A DNA stretch of 64,000 nucleotides from Timema cristinae (lineage: Eukaryota; Arthropoda; Insecta; Phasmatodea; Timematidae), in NCBI GenBank assembly GCA_039000515.1, contig JBCFYV010001001.1, positions 2,922,962 to 2,986,961 of the forward strand. Direction: 5' to 3'. Shown here one piece after another: positions 34,771-45,629 of this stretch. The notes under the pieces are model-generated. The model was given only the letters and a program-made list of their open reading frames with translations, had not been told where the DNA came from and searched no databases. The position numbers and the translations under genes were made by a program. Within the stretch, counting starts at the first letter, position 1; every line of letters begins with the position of its first letter.

Positions 34771-35412
34771 TATGTTTAAATTCAGGTTCAGATTTAAAAG
34801 GAGGGCGATAGGGGCTCACACCCCAAGTTCTTCACAAAATGTTGTAATTAAAAAAAAAAAGTTTTGAACCTATTTTTTGCCCTTATCAAGATTAATTAAA
34901 AACCAACTAAATATATTATAGTACAACTTTTACTATAAACAAATCTAATATATTGTGATGAAAATATGTCATTTTAATAAGATATTTAACATTCTTTTAA
35001 CAGTTTTAATTATGTAAAGTAAAAACAACAAAAAAAAACAACAACATAATGTTGAAGTTGAAAATAAAAATAAATCTGGCCCTGTTTAAATTATTTGCAT
35101 CTGGGTAGTGATTTGGTAGGAGGAAAGGGTTGGAAAAGTAAAGTAAACCCCCTTGCAAATACCCCTATCTCACAGACACTAAGACAAATATTTTTTACTA
35201 CTTCATTAACAAAACAGCTGACCCTGGCATTCAACTTAGTTGGGCCTCAAGCGCCGCAGAAATCCGCTCAACACAATCCTTTTGTCGATGGTCGTGACCC
35301 GACTAAAATAACACGGACAAAAGGAGCACGCACAAAGACGAAGGTGCGTGCGGACCAGTGATCTCTATTGCCGACAGAGCCACGGAGGCCGGAAGATGGC
35401 CAGCCGCGAGAG

Positions 35413-35420
35413 TATATAAG
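35413..35420 (+). promoter_or_regulatory. TATA box of the CBM14-like gene
   Basis: TATATAAG lies 57 bp upstream of the ATG, in a GC-richer stretch (about 35240-35460). A start about 25-30 bp downstream would leave a 5' UTR of about 25-30 bp, normal for a compact secreted-protein gene. Confidence 0.7.
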
Positions 35421-35469
35421 CTAGAGTGTGGGCAGCGCGTCACGCCTAGAGGAGCTACCACTTCCAACC

Positions 35470-35545
35470 ATGAACAGCGCCACTACCGCTCTCGCGATCT
35501 GCGTTTTGACGGCCATCTGTTCAGCTACACCACTCAGTGGCAGAA
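35470..35545 (+). CDS. Secreted chitin-binding (CBM14-like) protein, exon 1
   Basis: This signal-peptide exon begins a 224-residue protein (exons 35470-35545, 43164-43379, 44330-44538, 45212-45385). Residues 1-19 (MNSATTALAICVLTAICSA) have a hydrophobic core and an Ala at the likely cleavage site, so the product should be secreted. The donor GAA|GTAAGT leaves phase 1, and the base is completed by exon 2. The ATG is the first after the TATA box. The gene lies within an ABHD16A intron on the opposite strand. The product probably binds chitin in cuticle, gut lining or tracheae; no catalytic domain is visible. Confidence 0.85.
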
Positions 35546-36034
35546 GTAAGTCAAAACTATCTTCTCTCATAATCTCTCGAGTGGACAAAGTGCGCTAATG
35601 TTTTGAATGTTATAATTTTAGAAACCATTCTAAAAAAACAGATTATAAGTTTTAAGTTTGGAGTGTTACTATAAAATTTTTAGTATGTTTAGAGGGGTTG
35701 TTTTTAGAAAATATAGGCCTTTGTGGATTTTGGGGGCACGATAGGGATTACGTTAGGAATTGGTTACACGCCCGACGAGAACATTATTTTATTGAGACTC
35801 ATCGGTAATTTACTATTTTTATTTAAAAAGCGACCTCGAACGAAATAACTTAAGGGGCCGCCTCAATCGGAGAGAAATTGCCATGTAGACGTTCAGCTAG
35901 CTCTAACACGATATTTAATCAGCGATTCGTTATTTAAACTATTAAAAAAATAAAAAGGTTCCAGGAAAAAAACAACTACTTCGAGCCCTAACACATAATA
36001 ATTCAGTCAATTGCAACCTACAGGTTGTATTTTT

Positions 36035-36597
36035 TTTAATTTGAGGTATTTAATGTGCACTTTCTGAACCGACTGATTTTATCGGCACACGAGAATTTCT
36101 ATGAGCGAGAGCGAAAGGAACTTCCAATTTTGCCGGGAAATGTATTTTCACATAGGTTCCAGTTTTTTTATTATTTAGCACCGCGTCTTACTACCCGTTC
36201 GGGTTATACGCTTAAGTTATAATTACACTAATGGATTAGGAACTGAGTAGGTTGAATTTAGAGGAAGTGAGCCCGCATTTGCGTGGAGGGAAAGTGAAAA
36301 ACTATTTTAAGGGAAAATCACCCCCAATTAACTCGACCGAGATTCGAACCTCGATCTCCCCGTCCGAGATGGTCTAGCTCAACTCGACTGGCGCGTCAGC
36401 TAACTACGCCACCGAGGCAGGTTGGTTCCAGGGTTCTTTTGCATGCCACAATCGACCGAAGGCTTTACTTCATCTTAGAAGAAAGTTGTGCAATGGATTT
36501 TTATCACTCAAGGAAAATCCATCACCCTGGCTGGGTGTGAACCCACGAACATCGGATCCTGAGGTGAGCACTTTACCCCAACACTACCGAGGTCGAC
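36035..36597 (-). repeat. tRNA-derived SINE family E, split by SINE-B
   Basis: The parts 36035-36165 and 36419-36597 match 22735-23035 in order. The gap between them is filled by the SINE-B at 36178-36418. The tRNA-like head lies at the right end (CGACCTCGGTAGTGTTGGGG on the minus strand). Confidence 0.75.
36178..36418 (-). mobile_element. SINE-B, full length reference copy
   Basis: On the minus strand it reads TGCCTCGGTGGCGTAGTTAG, B box GGTTCGAATCTCGGTCGAG, the body with CACGCAAATGCGGG, then the shared tail GCGTATAACCCGAACGGGTA and TAAGACGCGGTGCT. It is inserted into SINE-E. It proves that SINE-A and SINE-B end in the same tail. Confidence 0.9.
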
Positions 36598-37318
36598 TAC
36601 AGATTGTCGTTTAGTCGTTCGCAAACTACTGCTTGTAGTTCAGTCGTCCACGACCTACAGCCTATAATTCAGTCGTTCGCGATCTACAGTCGTTTATGAC
36701 CTACAGCTTATAGTTCAGTAATTCATGACCCAGAGCTTGTAGTTTCATTGTTCTTGACCTACAGCTTGTAGTTCAGTCATTCATGACCTAGAGCTTGTAG
36801 TTCCGTCATTATTAACCTACAACTTTTAGTTTCATCGTTCTTGAACTACAGCTTATAGTTCAGTCATTCATGAACCCAGAGCTTGTAGTTTCATTGTTCT
36901 TGACCTACAGCTTGTAGTTTCATTGTTCTTGACCTACAGCTTGTAGTTCAGTCATTCAGACTAAGCTTGTAGTTCCCCATTATTAACCTACAACTTGTAG
37001 TTTCATTCGTTCTTGACCTACAGCTTATAGTTCAGTCATCCATGACCCAGAGCTTGTAGTTTCATTGTTCTTGACCTACAGCTTGTAGTTCAGTCATTCA
37101 TGACCTAGAGCTTGTAGTTCCGTCATTATTAACCTACAACTTGTAGTTTCATCGTTCTTGACCTACAGCTTGTAGTTTCATTGTTCTGACCTACAGCTGT
37201 AGTTAAGTCATTCATGACCTAGAGCTTGTAGTTCCGTCATTATTAACCTACACTTGTAGTTCATTGTTCTTGACCTACAGCTTATAGTTCAGTCGTTCAT
37301 CTGTGTGTGACCTACACC
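36598..37318 (+). repeat. Minisatellite, about 30-bp unit, about 23 copies
   Basis: The unit GACCTACAGCTTGTAGTTCA with GTCATTCAT contains a small hairpin (CTACA, loop GCT, TGTAG). Variants (TTCATTGTTCTT, TCCGTCATTATTAA, TTCAGTCATTCATGA) alternate in a roughly 90-bp higher-order pattern. Confidence 0.92.
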
Positions 37319-37504
37319 CCGCAATAAAATGGGGTAGTTAAACATATTGGGACACTAATGCTTATTGCATGGAGTTGTGGGTTATTGGAGGGGGGGGGGA
37401 TTAATAGCTTTACTGAAAACGGCAAATGTCCAACAATGAACTTTATTTAAACCCAAACAAGACAACATAGTAACACGACTCAGAGAAGAAGCTCAGCTCT
37501 AATG

Positions 37505-37905
37505 TCATGTCATATTCTGGAAATTGAAAAATGACACCTGGACACGGGAATCGAACCCAGGACTTTTGGCTTAGTAAGCCAATGCTCTTACCACTGAGCT
37601 ATCCAGGATTCGTCCCTTGGCCATGGTCATTCTTCACTCGTATTTTAAGGCAGAGTCAACGTAGCCAACAATTTATGCAAGTCCATCATAGACTCTGCCT
37701 TAAAATATGAATGAAGAATGACCATGGGTACGGGACGAATCCTGGATAGCCCAGTGGTAAGAGCAAATACTAAGCCAAAGGTCCCGGGTTCGATTCCCGT
37801 GTCCAGGTGTCATTGTTCAATTTTCAGAATATGATATCTATATGGAGTAATCCTCACTAAAAAGCATGAATAATAGCTTTGGCTATTTGATTCATCAACT
37901 CTAAT
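37505..37905. mobile_element. tRNA-like foldback element TF, best-preserved copy
   Basis: The left arm, about 37509-37658, and right arm, about 37690-37848, are inverted repeats about 150 bp long with only around a dozen differences. The spacer is about 30 bp. Each arm carries a tRNA-like unit: the right arm has CCCAGTGGTAAGAGC and GGGTTCGATTCCCGTGTCC; the left has the complement GAATCGAACCCAGGAC. The units point outward. The right end continues to AATAGCTTTGGCTATTTGAT, the complement of the left end seen at 3298 and 34369. Confidence 0.88.
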
Positions 37906-38074
37906 GGTTTTGTTGTCACTTTGTTTCTGCGGCTGTCACCACCCTTCTTTAGCCTCTACGCCCTCCTGTAGTTTTGTACATTTTTATTCAAGATATTTAA
38001 TGTGAGCTGTATGAACTGACTGATTATGTCGGCACACGATTTATAAACTAGCTTAAATTTAGAACCAACACAAC

Positions 38075-38220
38075 AACCAACCAGACGTTAACCCATCACT
38101 GTGAAAGGGGAAACACTAATTTTACTATTGATATTTTAAGTCCATGCCATGAATCAAACCTGGGACCCTTAGCTCACTAGGCAGACACGCTACCAACCAA
38201 GCTTAGCTGTTGGACAACCA
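38075..38220 (-). repeat. tRNA-like SINE, family D
   Basis: The complement of the family D head (ATGAATCAAACCTGGGACCC, then GCTACCAACCAAGCTTAGCT) and body. Confidence 0.6.
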
Positions 38221-39182
38221 TTGCATCAGTTCACTTTGAACTAGATAACTTTAATATGGTGAACTAGTTCATTTAGTTAATTTGGTAGTCTTTAAATTTG
38301 TACTGGTTTGTAAACCACCAAAGGTATAGATGTTTGGGATTAATTTGATACCCCCCTCCAATTGCACTCTTCATACGGGGTTCCATATATATGTATGAGT
38401 ATAAAACACTTTGATTGGCTAAATGTATAGTAACATTTTCTAACGAACCATCCTAAATAAAAGAGCAGACTTCCTATCGCTACCAAAGTTAGCATAGTGA
38501 CCAACAGGAGAAGGGGATCGTTATGCTATGTGGATTTTATAAAAAAAGTTTGTACTTATGATGCATGTTATGATGATTTATATAGTTAATATCTAGGCTA
38601 TAAATGAGGGAATTTTACTATAGCACTGCACAGGGTGATTTAACTTAAGCTTTTTAAAACAAAAATGCAGCAGCCTCAAGTTAATTTTGTAACTATTAAT
38701 AATCCACGTTTAATGTGAACAAATTTGTAATATTTAATAAGAACAAAAAGTTAAATAAAACCAAGAATAAGACCCTCAAATCCTTAAAGCTATTCAAGAT
38801 TCGAGAAAATATTGGATTCTAAACTCAAATCGTTAAGGAAAGATTGTTTTTTTTTTCAACTTTTCAATTGAAATTTGTTTTAAGGCTTTAGTAATGCATG
38901 TGGGCGGTTCAGATCCCACACAATAATTATAGGACAAACAAAATAACCAGGGCCCAGACAATAATTTAACCCTTAACTGATTGTATAAATGTTATAGCGA
39001 ATGGATTATAAGGATTTTTTAAACATTTAGTTATTATTTCTATTTTATATTATTCCATTATATTTATGTTTCTTCTAAGGTTTATAATTTTTTTCCAAGA
39101 TTCGGATTTGTAGAATAGTGGATTCAATCCAACTATAGTTAAAACTTTTTCTAATGTGTAGTGATAAAACTATAAGGGGACA
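38221..39182. other. AT-rich intronic DNA, nothing recognised
   Basis: No exon-like stretch or known repeat was recognised. Confidence 0.45.
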
Positions 39183-39190
39183 CTATAGAG

Positions 39191-39602
39191 CAAGAGTGGC
39201 CAGGCCTTTTGATCTAGAGATCTACCCCTGAGAAGGAAAATCCTTTGCAATCTACTGTACTATGGAACCATAGGCTTATATTGTTTGTTTCATTGGTAAG
39301 AAATTAATAACCCATTTTGTGTATTAATAATAAAAATTACATTTCATACAAAACTTATCTAAGGGTACATTGTTGAATGAGAATTCATAATTAATCTGTC
39401 ATAAACGAAGGCAGAATTGTTAATGGGTATCAGTCAAACAGCTTAGATATTTCGATTTTATAATATTGATTTGAGAAATATCTATAAACCCTTTCCTTCA
39501 GTTTCTTTTTCTCAATATTTTTTAATCGATTTACCAGGAGATCGGCCAAACTAGTGGCCGAGGTCGACCGGTAGATTGCAATCGACTGTTTGGCCACCTC
39601 TG
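39191..39602. mobile_element. hAT-like non-autonomous element, perfect 8-bp duplication
   Basis: The inverted termini are CAAGAGTGGCCAGGC and CAGAGGTGGCCAAAC. CTATAGAG occurs directly outside both ends (39183-39190 and 39603-39610), the 8-bp target duplication expected of hAT transposons. It is 412 bp long with no transposase, and the interior is AT-rich. Confidence 0.92.
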
Positions 39603-39873
39603 CTATAGAGGTTCTAAGTAATGGGTCGGAGGACAGGACAGTGGTTTAACTTGGAATTGACTAAGGGAGGGTGTTAAGAAATATGTCAATCTTTCCCACA
39701 GTCGCGGAGTAGCAAGATAAGTGAGCTTGCATTGTTGACATGCATAAATAGTTTGGTTTAGAAATTTAAGTTTACGCCTACCTTATTTGGTTTTATAATT
39801 CCCACTGTTACCTTTGTGTGCTTGATCGGAAAACGTTTTGTGTGTGATTCCCAAAATCAGTCTCTTAGCTATA

Positions 39874-40731
39874 CAGTGTAATCTCATAATAGCGGACACC
39901 TTCCAGAATCAAAACAATGTTGTTATTAAGAAGTGTTCGTTATTTGAAAACTTTCTTTATTTTAAATAATGCTATTTGTACATACATTGCTTATTCTTTA
40001 TGAGCTTGCATAGTATGCATATGTATTGTAACAATATAATAATTACAGTACGCAGTTTGCATCACACAAACAGAATTAAATGTGTACAGTAGAATCACTG
40101 TATATTTTTTAAATAAATCTACTCAGATCACTTAAAGAGAATACAATACAATATCAAATCTAACACTGTTTTAAAACATTAAACATGCAGGAATGACCAA
40201 AACAAAAAACATAATCTATTCATCTCAAAACAGTAAGGCTGTTTTATGTGTGTAAAAAAATGTATTTACCTTAAAATAACCTAAATATATTTCATCAACT
40301 AGATCAAAACATGCATTACTATTTCCTTGATAAGTCTAGGGTTTAAAACACTTTTTATTTTTAATCTTATTTTCAAAACACATTTATTCTTCAGAACTAT
40401 TTATTTAAATTACTTCTGCATATTACTCTAACAAAAATTGTTTAAAGAAATTGAACTGTTTTGCTAGCATGAAAGGTGGGACTGCTCAAACTGTATGCAA
40501 GACATTGGCATTTCTCAAATATATAGAATTGTGTTTAAAAATTTAGACCACTATTTAGAGATTTCTATGCATAAATGTGCATCTCTAACAGTGTCCCTAT
40601 CAGTTAGAAAGTTGATTATTGAAAAGATGTTTCATCATTGGAGCCCATGTTATTTTGCCGGGGAAATCTATACTGCCCGTTATAAAGAAGAATCCGCTAT
40701 CAAGAGGTGATTGTTAAGGGAGATTTCACTG
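39874..40731. mobile_element. pogo-like non-autonomous element with TA duplication
   Basis: Termini CAGTGTAATCTC and the complement of GAGATTTCACTG are flanked by TA. The subterminal sequence also pairs (AATAGCGGACACC with CGCTATCAAGAGGTGA). The 71-codon open frame inside has no transposase motif. Confidence 0.8.
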
Positions 40732-40734
40732 TAG

Positions 40735-40935
40735 TAGGATTTTGATGGAAATAACTTTTTAGAAAATACAAACTTATTTTTTGCGGTCAATATTGATAAC
40801 ATTTTATTATTGTTCTTTCATAGGTATTGATAATAGCTATCAAAATTCAGAGCTGCAGATCACACGACTTTACATATGATTACATGAAAGTAGATCTATT
40901 AACTTTTCTAGATGTCAAATAAGGCCCTTCCTATG
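40735..40935 (+). repeat. Dispersed repeat family R2
   Basis: It contains GATAATAGCTATCAAAATTC, AGCTGCAGATCACACGACTT and CTTTTCTAGATGTCAAAT, the complement of the copies at 12615-12800 and 20520-20655. Confidence 0.6.
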
Positions 40936-41740
40936 AATGACGCTGGTTTGAAAGTCCTGGGTTAATCCTTGACAGGGAGTAGAAAGGTTTTTTTTCCCCC
41001 ACAGTGCTTTCTCATTACTATGCTTTTATTTAGTGAAGTAATTGGTTTGTTTCATTAGATGTCTATGAATAGGCCCACATTTTTCACTTTCAATGGAATT
41101 TTTTATTTGAGATAAAAAAAGTTTTGATCAATCGATGTAACGTTCTTAGCACTAGCGTCTATCATTTTACTTTTATTACCGGTTATAAAATAAATTGGCT
41201 TACTTTAAATAAAAAAAATAAAGTTCTTGTTTGTAAGATTGCTTTATGGTTGTAATAAGACCCTACCTATTGTGAGTAAATCAAACCTTAAACCAAGGAT
41301 GTGCAAACTTACTTAAAAAAAAAATATTAACACACATGAATAGGTTTAAATACATTGAGAATGTAAAACCATAATAAATACCTTAGTGGCTTAGTATGTT
41401 TTAAGTTTGTTCAGAATATTTATATGAAAGGGTGTGTATTCCTACATCATCCTGTACATAGGAGTTATATTTTAATACAAAAACAGCCAGAGATTAATAT
41501 TATTTTTAAATAAGTAGATTAATGATGTTGATTGAACATTGATTGATGAGTTTTTAAAAGTTTATTTATTGCTTAAAGTTTCAAAATGTGACCTGACTTT
41601 AAACAACTTCTATATAGCTTTTTGTATGTAATGACTGCACTGGCTTGTATAGTGAGTGATGTCACAAGCTCAGCCAATCAAAAAATGTCTTTCTCCAGCT
41701 GGTGCTACCGTATATTATCTTTACATTTTAGTAAAACTGT

Positions 41741-42032
41741 GGATAACCTTGTGGTCTAGGGGTAAGGTGTCGGACTTCTATGCTGGGGTCTGGAGTTCAA
41801 TCCTCGGTCCGGCACAGATTTATCTGATTAACAACCCTTCCTTCACCTCTGACAAGACATGTATTAATCACACTTGTGAATGTGTGGACTAACAGGCCTC
41901 CACCGTGGTTCGGATTCCACGTTAAGCTGTAGGTCCTCCATTTCATCTCACAATCACCCTACCATTACACATTAGCGTAAGTGCGTATAACCCGAACGGG
42001 TAGTAAGAGGCGGTGCTAATAATAATAATAAA
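41741..42032 (+). mobile_element. SINE-A copy
   Basis: Head GGATAACCTTGTGGTCTAGG, B box GAGTTCAATCCTCGGTCC, the body and shared tail, ending in (TAA)n. The target duplication is not obvious. Confidence 0.88.
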
Positions 42033-42711
42033 TTGTAAGGAGCGAGAATATAGATGATGATCAGTAAGTCTGTTTCGAGAGATCATGTTTCCTAAGTTTC
42101 ATGGTTGAAAACACTTGTTCAAATGAATATGAGGATGTAAACATTGGCATCTTTTTTTTCCAGGATTTACAAAGTTCGGAAATTGTCCATGAAAAGGCAA
42201 TATATTATCTAAGCCCACAATGACTCAATTTTATAGGTGAAAGAAAAAACTTTTCTAGTAGATGTAAACCACAAGTTAATATCTCAATTTCACCAAATGT
42301 GTGTGTTGCAACATTTTGCAGTTTAATGAACAAAATGCTTATTTTGGCATGGTTTTATAAAAATACAGTTTTGTTATGTTTAAAAAAGGCCTAATTTCAC
42401 AAAGAAAAACATTTAAATCATTTATCCCCGCGAGTCATATTGAACACACCAGCGGACCATATTTGGCATGCAGACCATAGTTTGCACATCCCTGCCTCAG
42501 GGGAACATTCCAAACCTGCGACCAATTTCCAAACAATGGTCACACCTGTCACCAGAAAGAGATGGTACAGTAATGAGGCTAAGAAGTCAGCTGTAATGGT
42601 GCCTCAGGTGAACACCGTTACACCAAAACAGCGTGGCTAATAGACGATCAAGTGTCTGACCATCAGAGCATGAACATGCCGGGTGAAGAATGAAGAACCA
42701 CAACACCTGAT

Positions 42712-42895
42712 TCAGTGGCCAAATGGTCTAAGGCGTCACTATTGTGATAGCCTGGTGAGCTAGTGACGGGAATATCAGGTTCGAATCCTGGTCGGGTCTT
42801 GTGAGAGTGATTTTCATAAACATTTTTCTACTTCCCTACACCAGTAATTATCATATATATGTGTGTAGCCTGAACAGGTAGAAAGAATTGGTGAT
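42712..42895 (+). repeat. SINE-B copy
   Basis: Head TCAGTGGCCAAATGGTCTAA, B box GGTTCGAATCCTGGTCGGG, a shortened body, then a diverged tail (GTAGCCTGAACAGGTAGAAA). Confidence 0.75.
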
Positions 42896-43052
42896 TAAAA
42901 AAAAGGCAAGTTACAAATTTACAAGAGTGCCTAACTCTGCCACTACACTGAATATCATCTGTGAGGGAAATGAATGATTACTATTGGGAAACAAACTTGT
43001 TATTCGCTTGTTTGCATGTGGTCAATCTACCCTTAAATATAAAACAAGTTTT

Positions 43053-43152
43053 NNNNNNNNNNNNNNNNNNNNNNNNNNNNNNNNNNNNNNNNNNNNNNNN
43101 NNNNNNNNNNNNNNNNNNNNNNNNNNNNNNNNNNNNNNNNNNNNNNNNNNNN
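43053..43152. other. Assembly gap (100 N)
   Basis: Exactly 100 N, the usual placeholder for a scaffold join of unknown size. It lies in intron 1 of the CBM14-like gene. Confidence 0.99.
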
Positions 43153-43163
43153 TCTGTGCTTAG

Positions 43164-43379
43164 GTCGTCTTGGCAGCCTCCACAGTCCCGTGGGCACTAC
43201 AAAGTCCCCACCTACCGAGAGTGTTGGGACAGGGTACTCCGTTTCGTTTGTTCCCCTGTTCAGCCTCCTGGCTAACTTCCTGCCTAAAATGTTGGCACGG
43301 TTTAGTGGGTTTAGTGGACTACAACCGCCAGGCAGCAGGAGTGAGACCACTGCCCCTAGCGTACACATTTCTACTCCAG
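43164..43379 (+). CDS. CBM14-like protein, exon 2 (linker)
   Basis: The acceptor TGCTTAG|GT lies just after the gap. Two bases complete the codon begun in exon 1, then 71 codons (residues 27-97) and a donor CCAG|GTAATA in phase 1. The encoded region is rich in Ser, Thr, Pro and Gly, with one hydrophobic patch (VPLFSLLANFLP) near residues 55-66. It has no cysteine and looks like a linker. Placement rests on phase agreement at both ends and a higher GC content than the flanks. Confidence 0.75.
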
Positions 43380-44329
43380 GTAATACCAACTAAAGAGCTT
43401 AAAATAATAAATAGCAAAGCTCAGTGTTTCTCAGACAGTGATTTCAGGGGGTATACAAGTACCACCTAGTTTTATTAATCAAAACCATTTTTGGTTAGTA
43501 GTTAAGTATGATAAGCAAATTAACGCAGATTCTGACAATGTTGACATAGCTTTGATAACTGATAAGCCTTTCTTATTTGTCGCAGTTTTGTTCAGTTTCC
43601 AACTACCTGTTTATTAAAATTTTAAACAATGCTTTACAAGATAGAAGATTCTTTATTATTTTTTTATTTTTTTATCAAGAGCTGGCCCCAAAAGATGTAT
43701 GAACTGGCAAAAATTTGGGAAACAATGCCATAGTACAATCAGAATAGCATGGCAATATACCCGCTTTGACGGGCATGCAGACTAGAGCATATAACTCTTT
43801 GTTCTGGTTTGCCGGTGATACGGAAGTCAGGGTTATACTCCCAGCAAGACGTTTTAACCTCAAATCTCTATCCCATTAGTGCAATTAAATGTGTATAGCC
43901 TAAAATGGTTCAAAGAACTATTAGTTTCTAGTTGCAATATTACCTCTTATAATTCAATAGAGTTTCACTACCAAAAACCACTGTCACTGACATTTTAGAT
44001 CTTGTTTAGGCTTCATTATCTAATATAATATATAAATTGTACAGGTTTATTTTTTTCCATTATGTGTGATTGCTTGTTTGGGTTATTGAAACTATATTTT
44101 TAAAAATATTAATAAAGTATATGAAAAAGGTATAATTTATAGGATATGTACCTGAATTTGTATATGGAAAGAATGAGAAACAATTTGGGGTTGGGTGGGA
44201 GGAGAATTGATCTAAATTTGGGCCCTAATCTTTCTGTCATTTGCAGTCTAATGTATTGAATGAATGACGCCTTAGAGCCATTCAACCATAGAAGCGAAAA
44301 GTTATATATAGTTAATGTAATTTTTCCAG

Positions 44330-44538
44330 CCCCCCTGTTGCAACCAGACAAAGCGCCTAAAGCCACACCCGAGGAAAGGACCGTCGTGGAGAGCGACTAC
44401 ATTCAGGTGAAGGGGAGTATCTGTAGTCCCCTCCACTTGGGTCAGTGGCGTGACCTCAGTAACTGCCGCCAGTACTATGTGTGTGAGCTGAGCGCGCATG
44501 CTTCCGAGATGTGCAGGCCAGGCCTCACTCGTCATGAG
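44330..44538 (+). CDS. CBM14-like protein, exon 3 (chitin-binding half)
   Basis: Acceptor TTTCCAG|CC joins exon 2 in phase to give Ala; 69 whole codons follow (to residue 167). Donor GAG|GTAAGG, phase 0. The cysteines are Cys129, 143, 149 and 159, with spacing C-x13-C-x5-C-x9-C, and the aromatic-rich NCRQYYVC core and CRPGL are typical of type 2 chitin-binding (peritrophin A/CBM14) domains. In the haplotype copy at 54656-54863 one G is missing from a run, which breaks the frame. Here the frame is open throughout. Confidence 0.92.
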
Positions 44539-44769
44539 GTAAGGTTCAACGATCACAACAATGGGGAAATGACCCTCCCCTTTGAGCAGAATTTTAACCC
44601 ACAATCTTCAGATATAAATGAAAAGTCTTATGTGTGGAGCTCGTTCTTTATTCCTGAGCAAATATTGCTCAACTGAGAAATGAAAGTATTTGCAATAATG
44701 TTTTCTTTTCTTTTTAATTGCCTAATATTAATATGAGTTCGGCTTGTATGCATGTATATTATTATACTA

Positions 44770-44972
44770 ATTACACTAATGTACTAGGGATGAGTGATGT
44801 TGAATATAGAGGAAGTGTACCCGTCTTTGAAAAGAGGGAAATTGTAAAACCAGTCTAGGAAAAACCATCCTTAGTACCCCCAGCAGGGATCGAACCTCGA
44901 TCTCCTTGTCATTGACAGTCTAGTCTACTGTGTGAATGACACCTTAGACCATGCGGTCACTGAAGCAGGTAA
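44770..44972 (-). repeat. SINE-B-like copy
   Basis: A diverged tail edge (ACTAATGTACTAGGGATGAG), the body complement, B-box side GGGATCGAACCTCGATCTCC and head ACCATGCGGTCACTGAAGCA. Confidence 0.7.
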
Positions 44973-45211
44973 AAATTACGTAAGTAGGATTAAAATTTTT
45001 TGACATTGTAATAATAAATAAATAAATAAAGTCAATTTATTGCTTTTTTTTTCTTTTATCGATTTTTTGGAAAAATTGGCATTATTAATTTTTTTTTTAA
45101 TCAAGAGGGCAAAAAGTTTGATAGTTTGGGAACCTTTGATTCAAAATGATATTTCATAATACTATCAAATGAATTATAAGTGAACCTAGGCTTCATGGTA
45201 AACATTTTCAG

Positions 45212-45385
45212 AAGTCAAGACAAAGCAACAATATAGATGATGAGGAAGTAACAAAAGGATTGAAGATTGAGGCACTCAGCAACTCTTGCGTGTCCATGAT
45301 AGTGTACAAATGTCCCCGCAGATTTGTGTACAATGACGTCTCTGAATCATGTGAGCCCGGCCAATCGCAGCTTTGTCAAACCTGA
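45212..45385 (+). CDS. CBM14-like protein, exon 4 (C-terminal cysteines)
   Basis: Acceptor TTTTCAG|AAG, phase 0, then 57 codons and TGA. After an acidic, Asn/Glu-rich stretch come Cys193, Cys201, Cys214 and Cys222. YKCPRRFVYNDVSESC has the CPxxxxYN pattern that ends CBM14 domains. Together with exon 3 this makes eight cysteines rather than the usual six, with a 33-residue insert between the fourth and fifth. It could be one expanded domain, or one truncated domain followed by a second partial one. Confidence 0.88.
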   Translation, partial: KSRQSNNIDDEEVTKGLKIEALSNSCVSMIVYKCPRRFVYNDVSESCEPGQSQLCQT

Positions 45386-45629
45386 TGATCTGATCAACTG
45401 TATAAACCCTCAGCCGGGAACTTAGACTGTGTGATCAAAAGTTCAAAACACTACCACTCATGATGTGGGCCTGTGCGCTTGGTCAAATTAATTTATTCTG
45501 TGATGTGTTATTTATGTTATTATGTAGACCTAAGGTTTTTTCTTGAAATGTGCAAGATTTTCCCTTCGTTAATATTATACATGCAGCTACATAAAATCAC
45601 TGTGTTTTACTAGCCATTTTGGTTGTAAA

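Larger units (their letters stand above)
35546..43163 (+). other. Intron 1 of the CBM14-like gene (contains a gap)
   Basis: About 7.6 kb of repeats: SINE-E interrupted by SINE-B, the 36.6 kb minisatellite, a TF foldback, hAT-like and pogo-like elements and SINE-A. The 100-N gap at 43053-43152 ends 11 bp before exon 2. Confidence 0.75.

Noticed and set aside
35095..35549. Two plus-strand open frames upstream of the CBM14-like start
   Set aside because: They overlap the promoter and exon 1 in other frames. Only the frame from 35470 gives a signal peptide and correct phase at the donor.
37735..37815. A possible functional tRNA gene
   Set aside because: It has good A- and B-box-like sequences, but the anticodon arm is irregular, it sits in one arm of a foldback element, and related diverged copies are scattered through the window.
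40495..40710. A 71-residue frame inside the pogo-like element as a transposase remnant
   Set aside because: No DDE-type motif or helix-turn-helix region is recognisable, and the frame is too short to judge.
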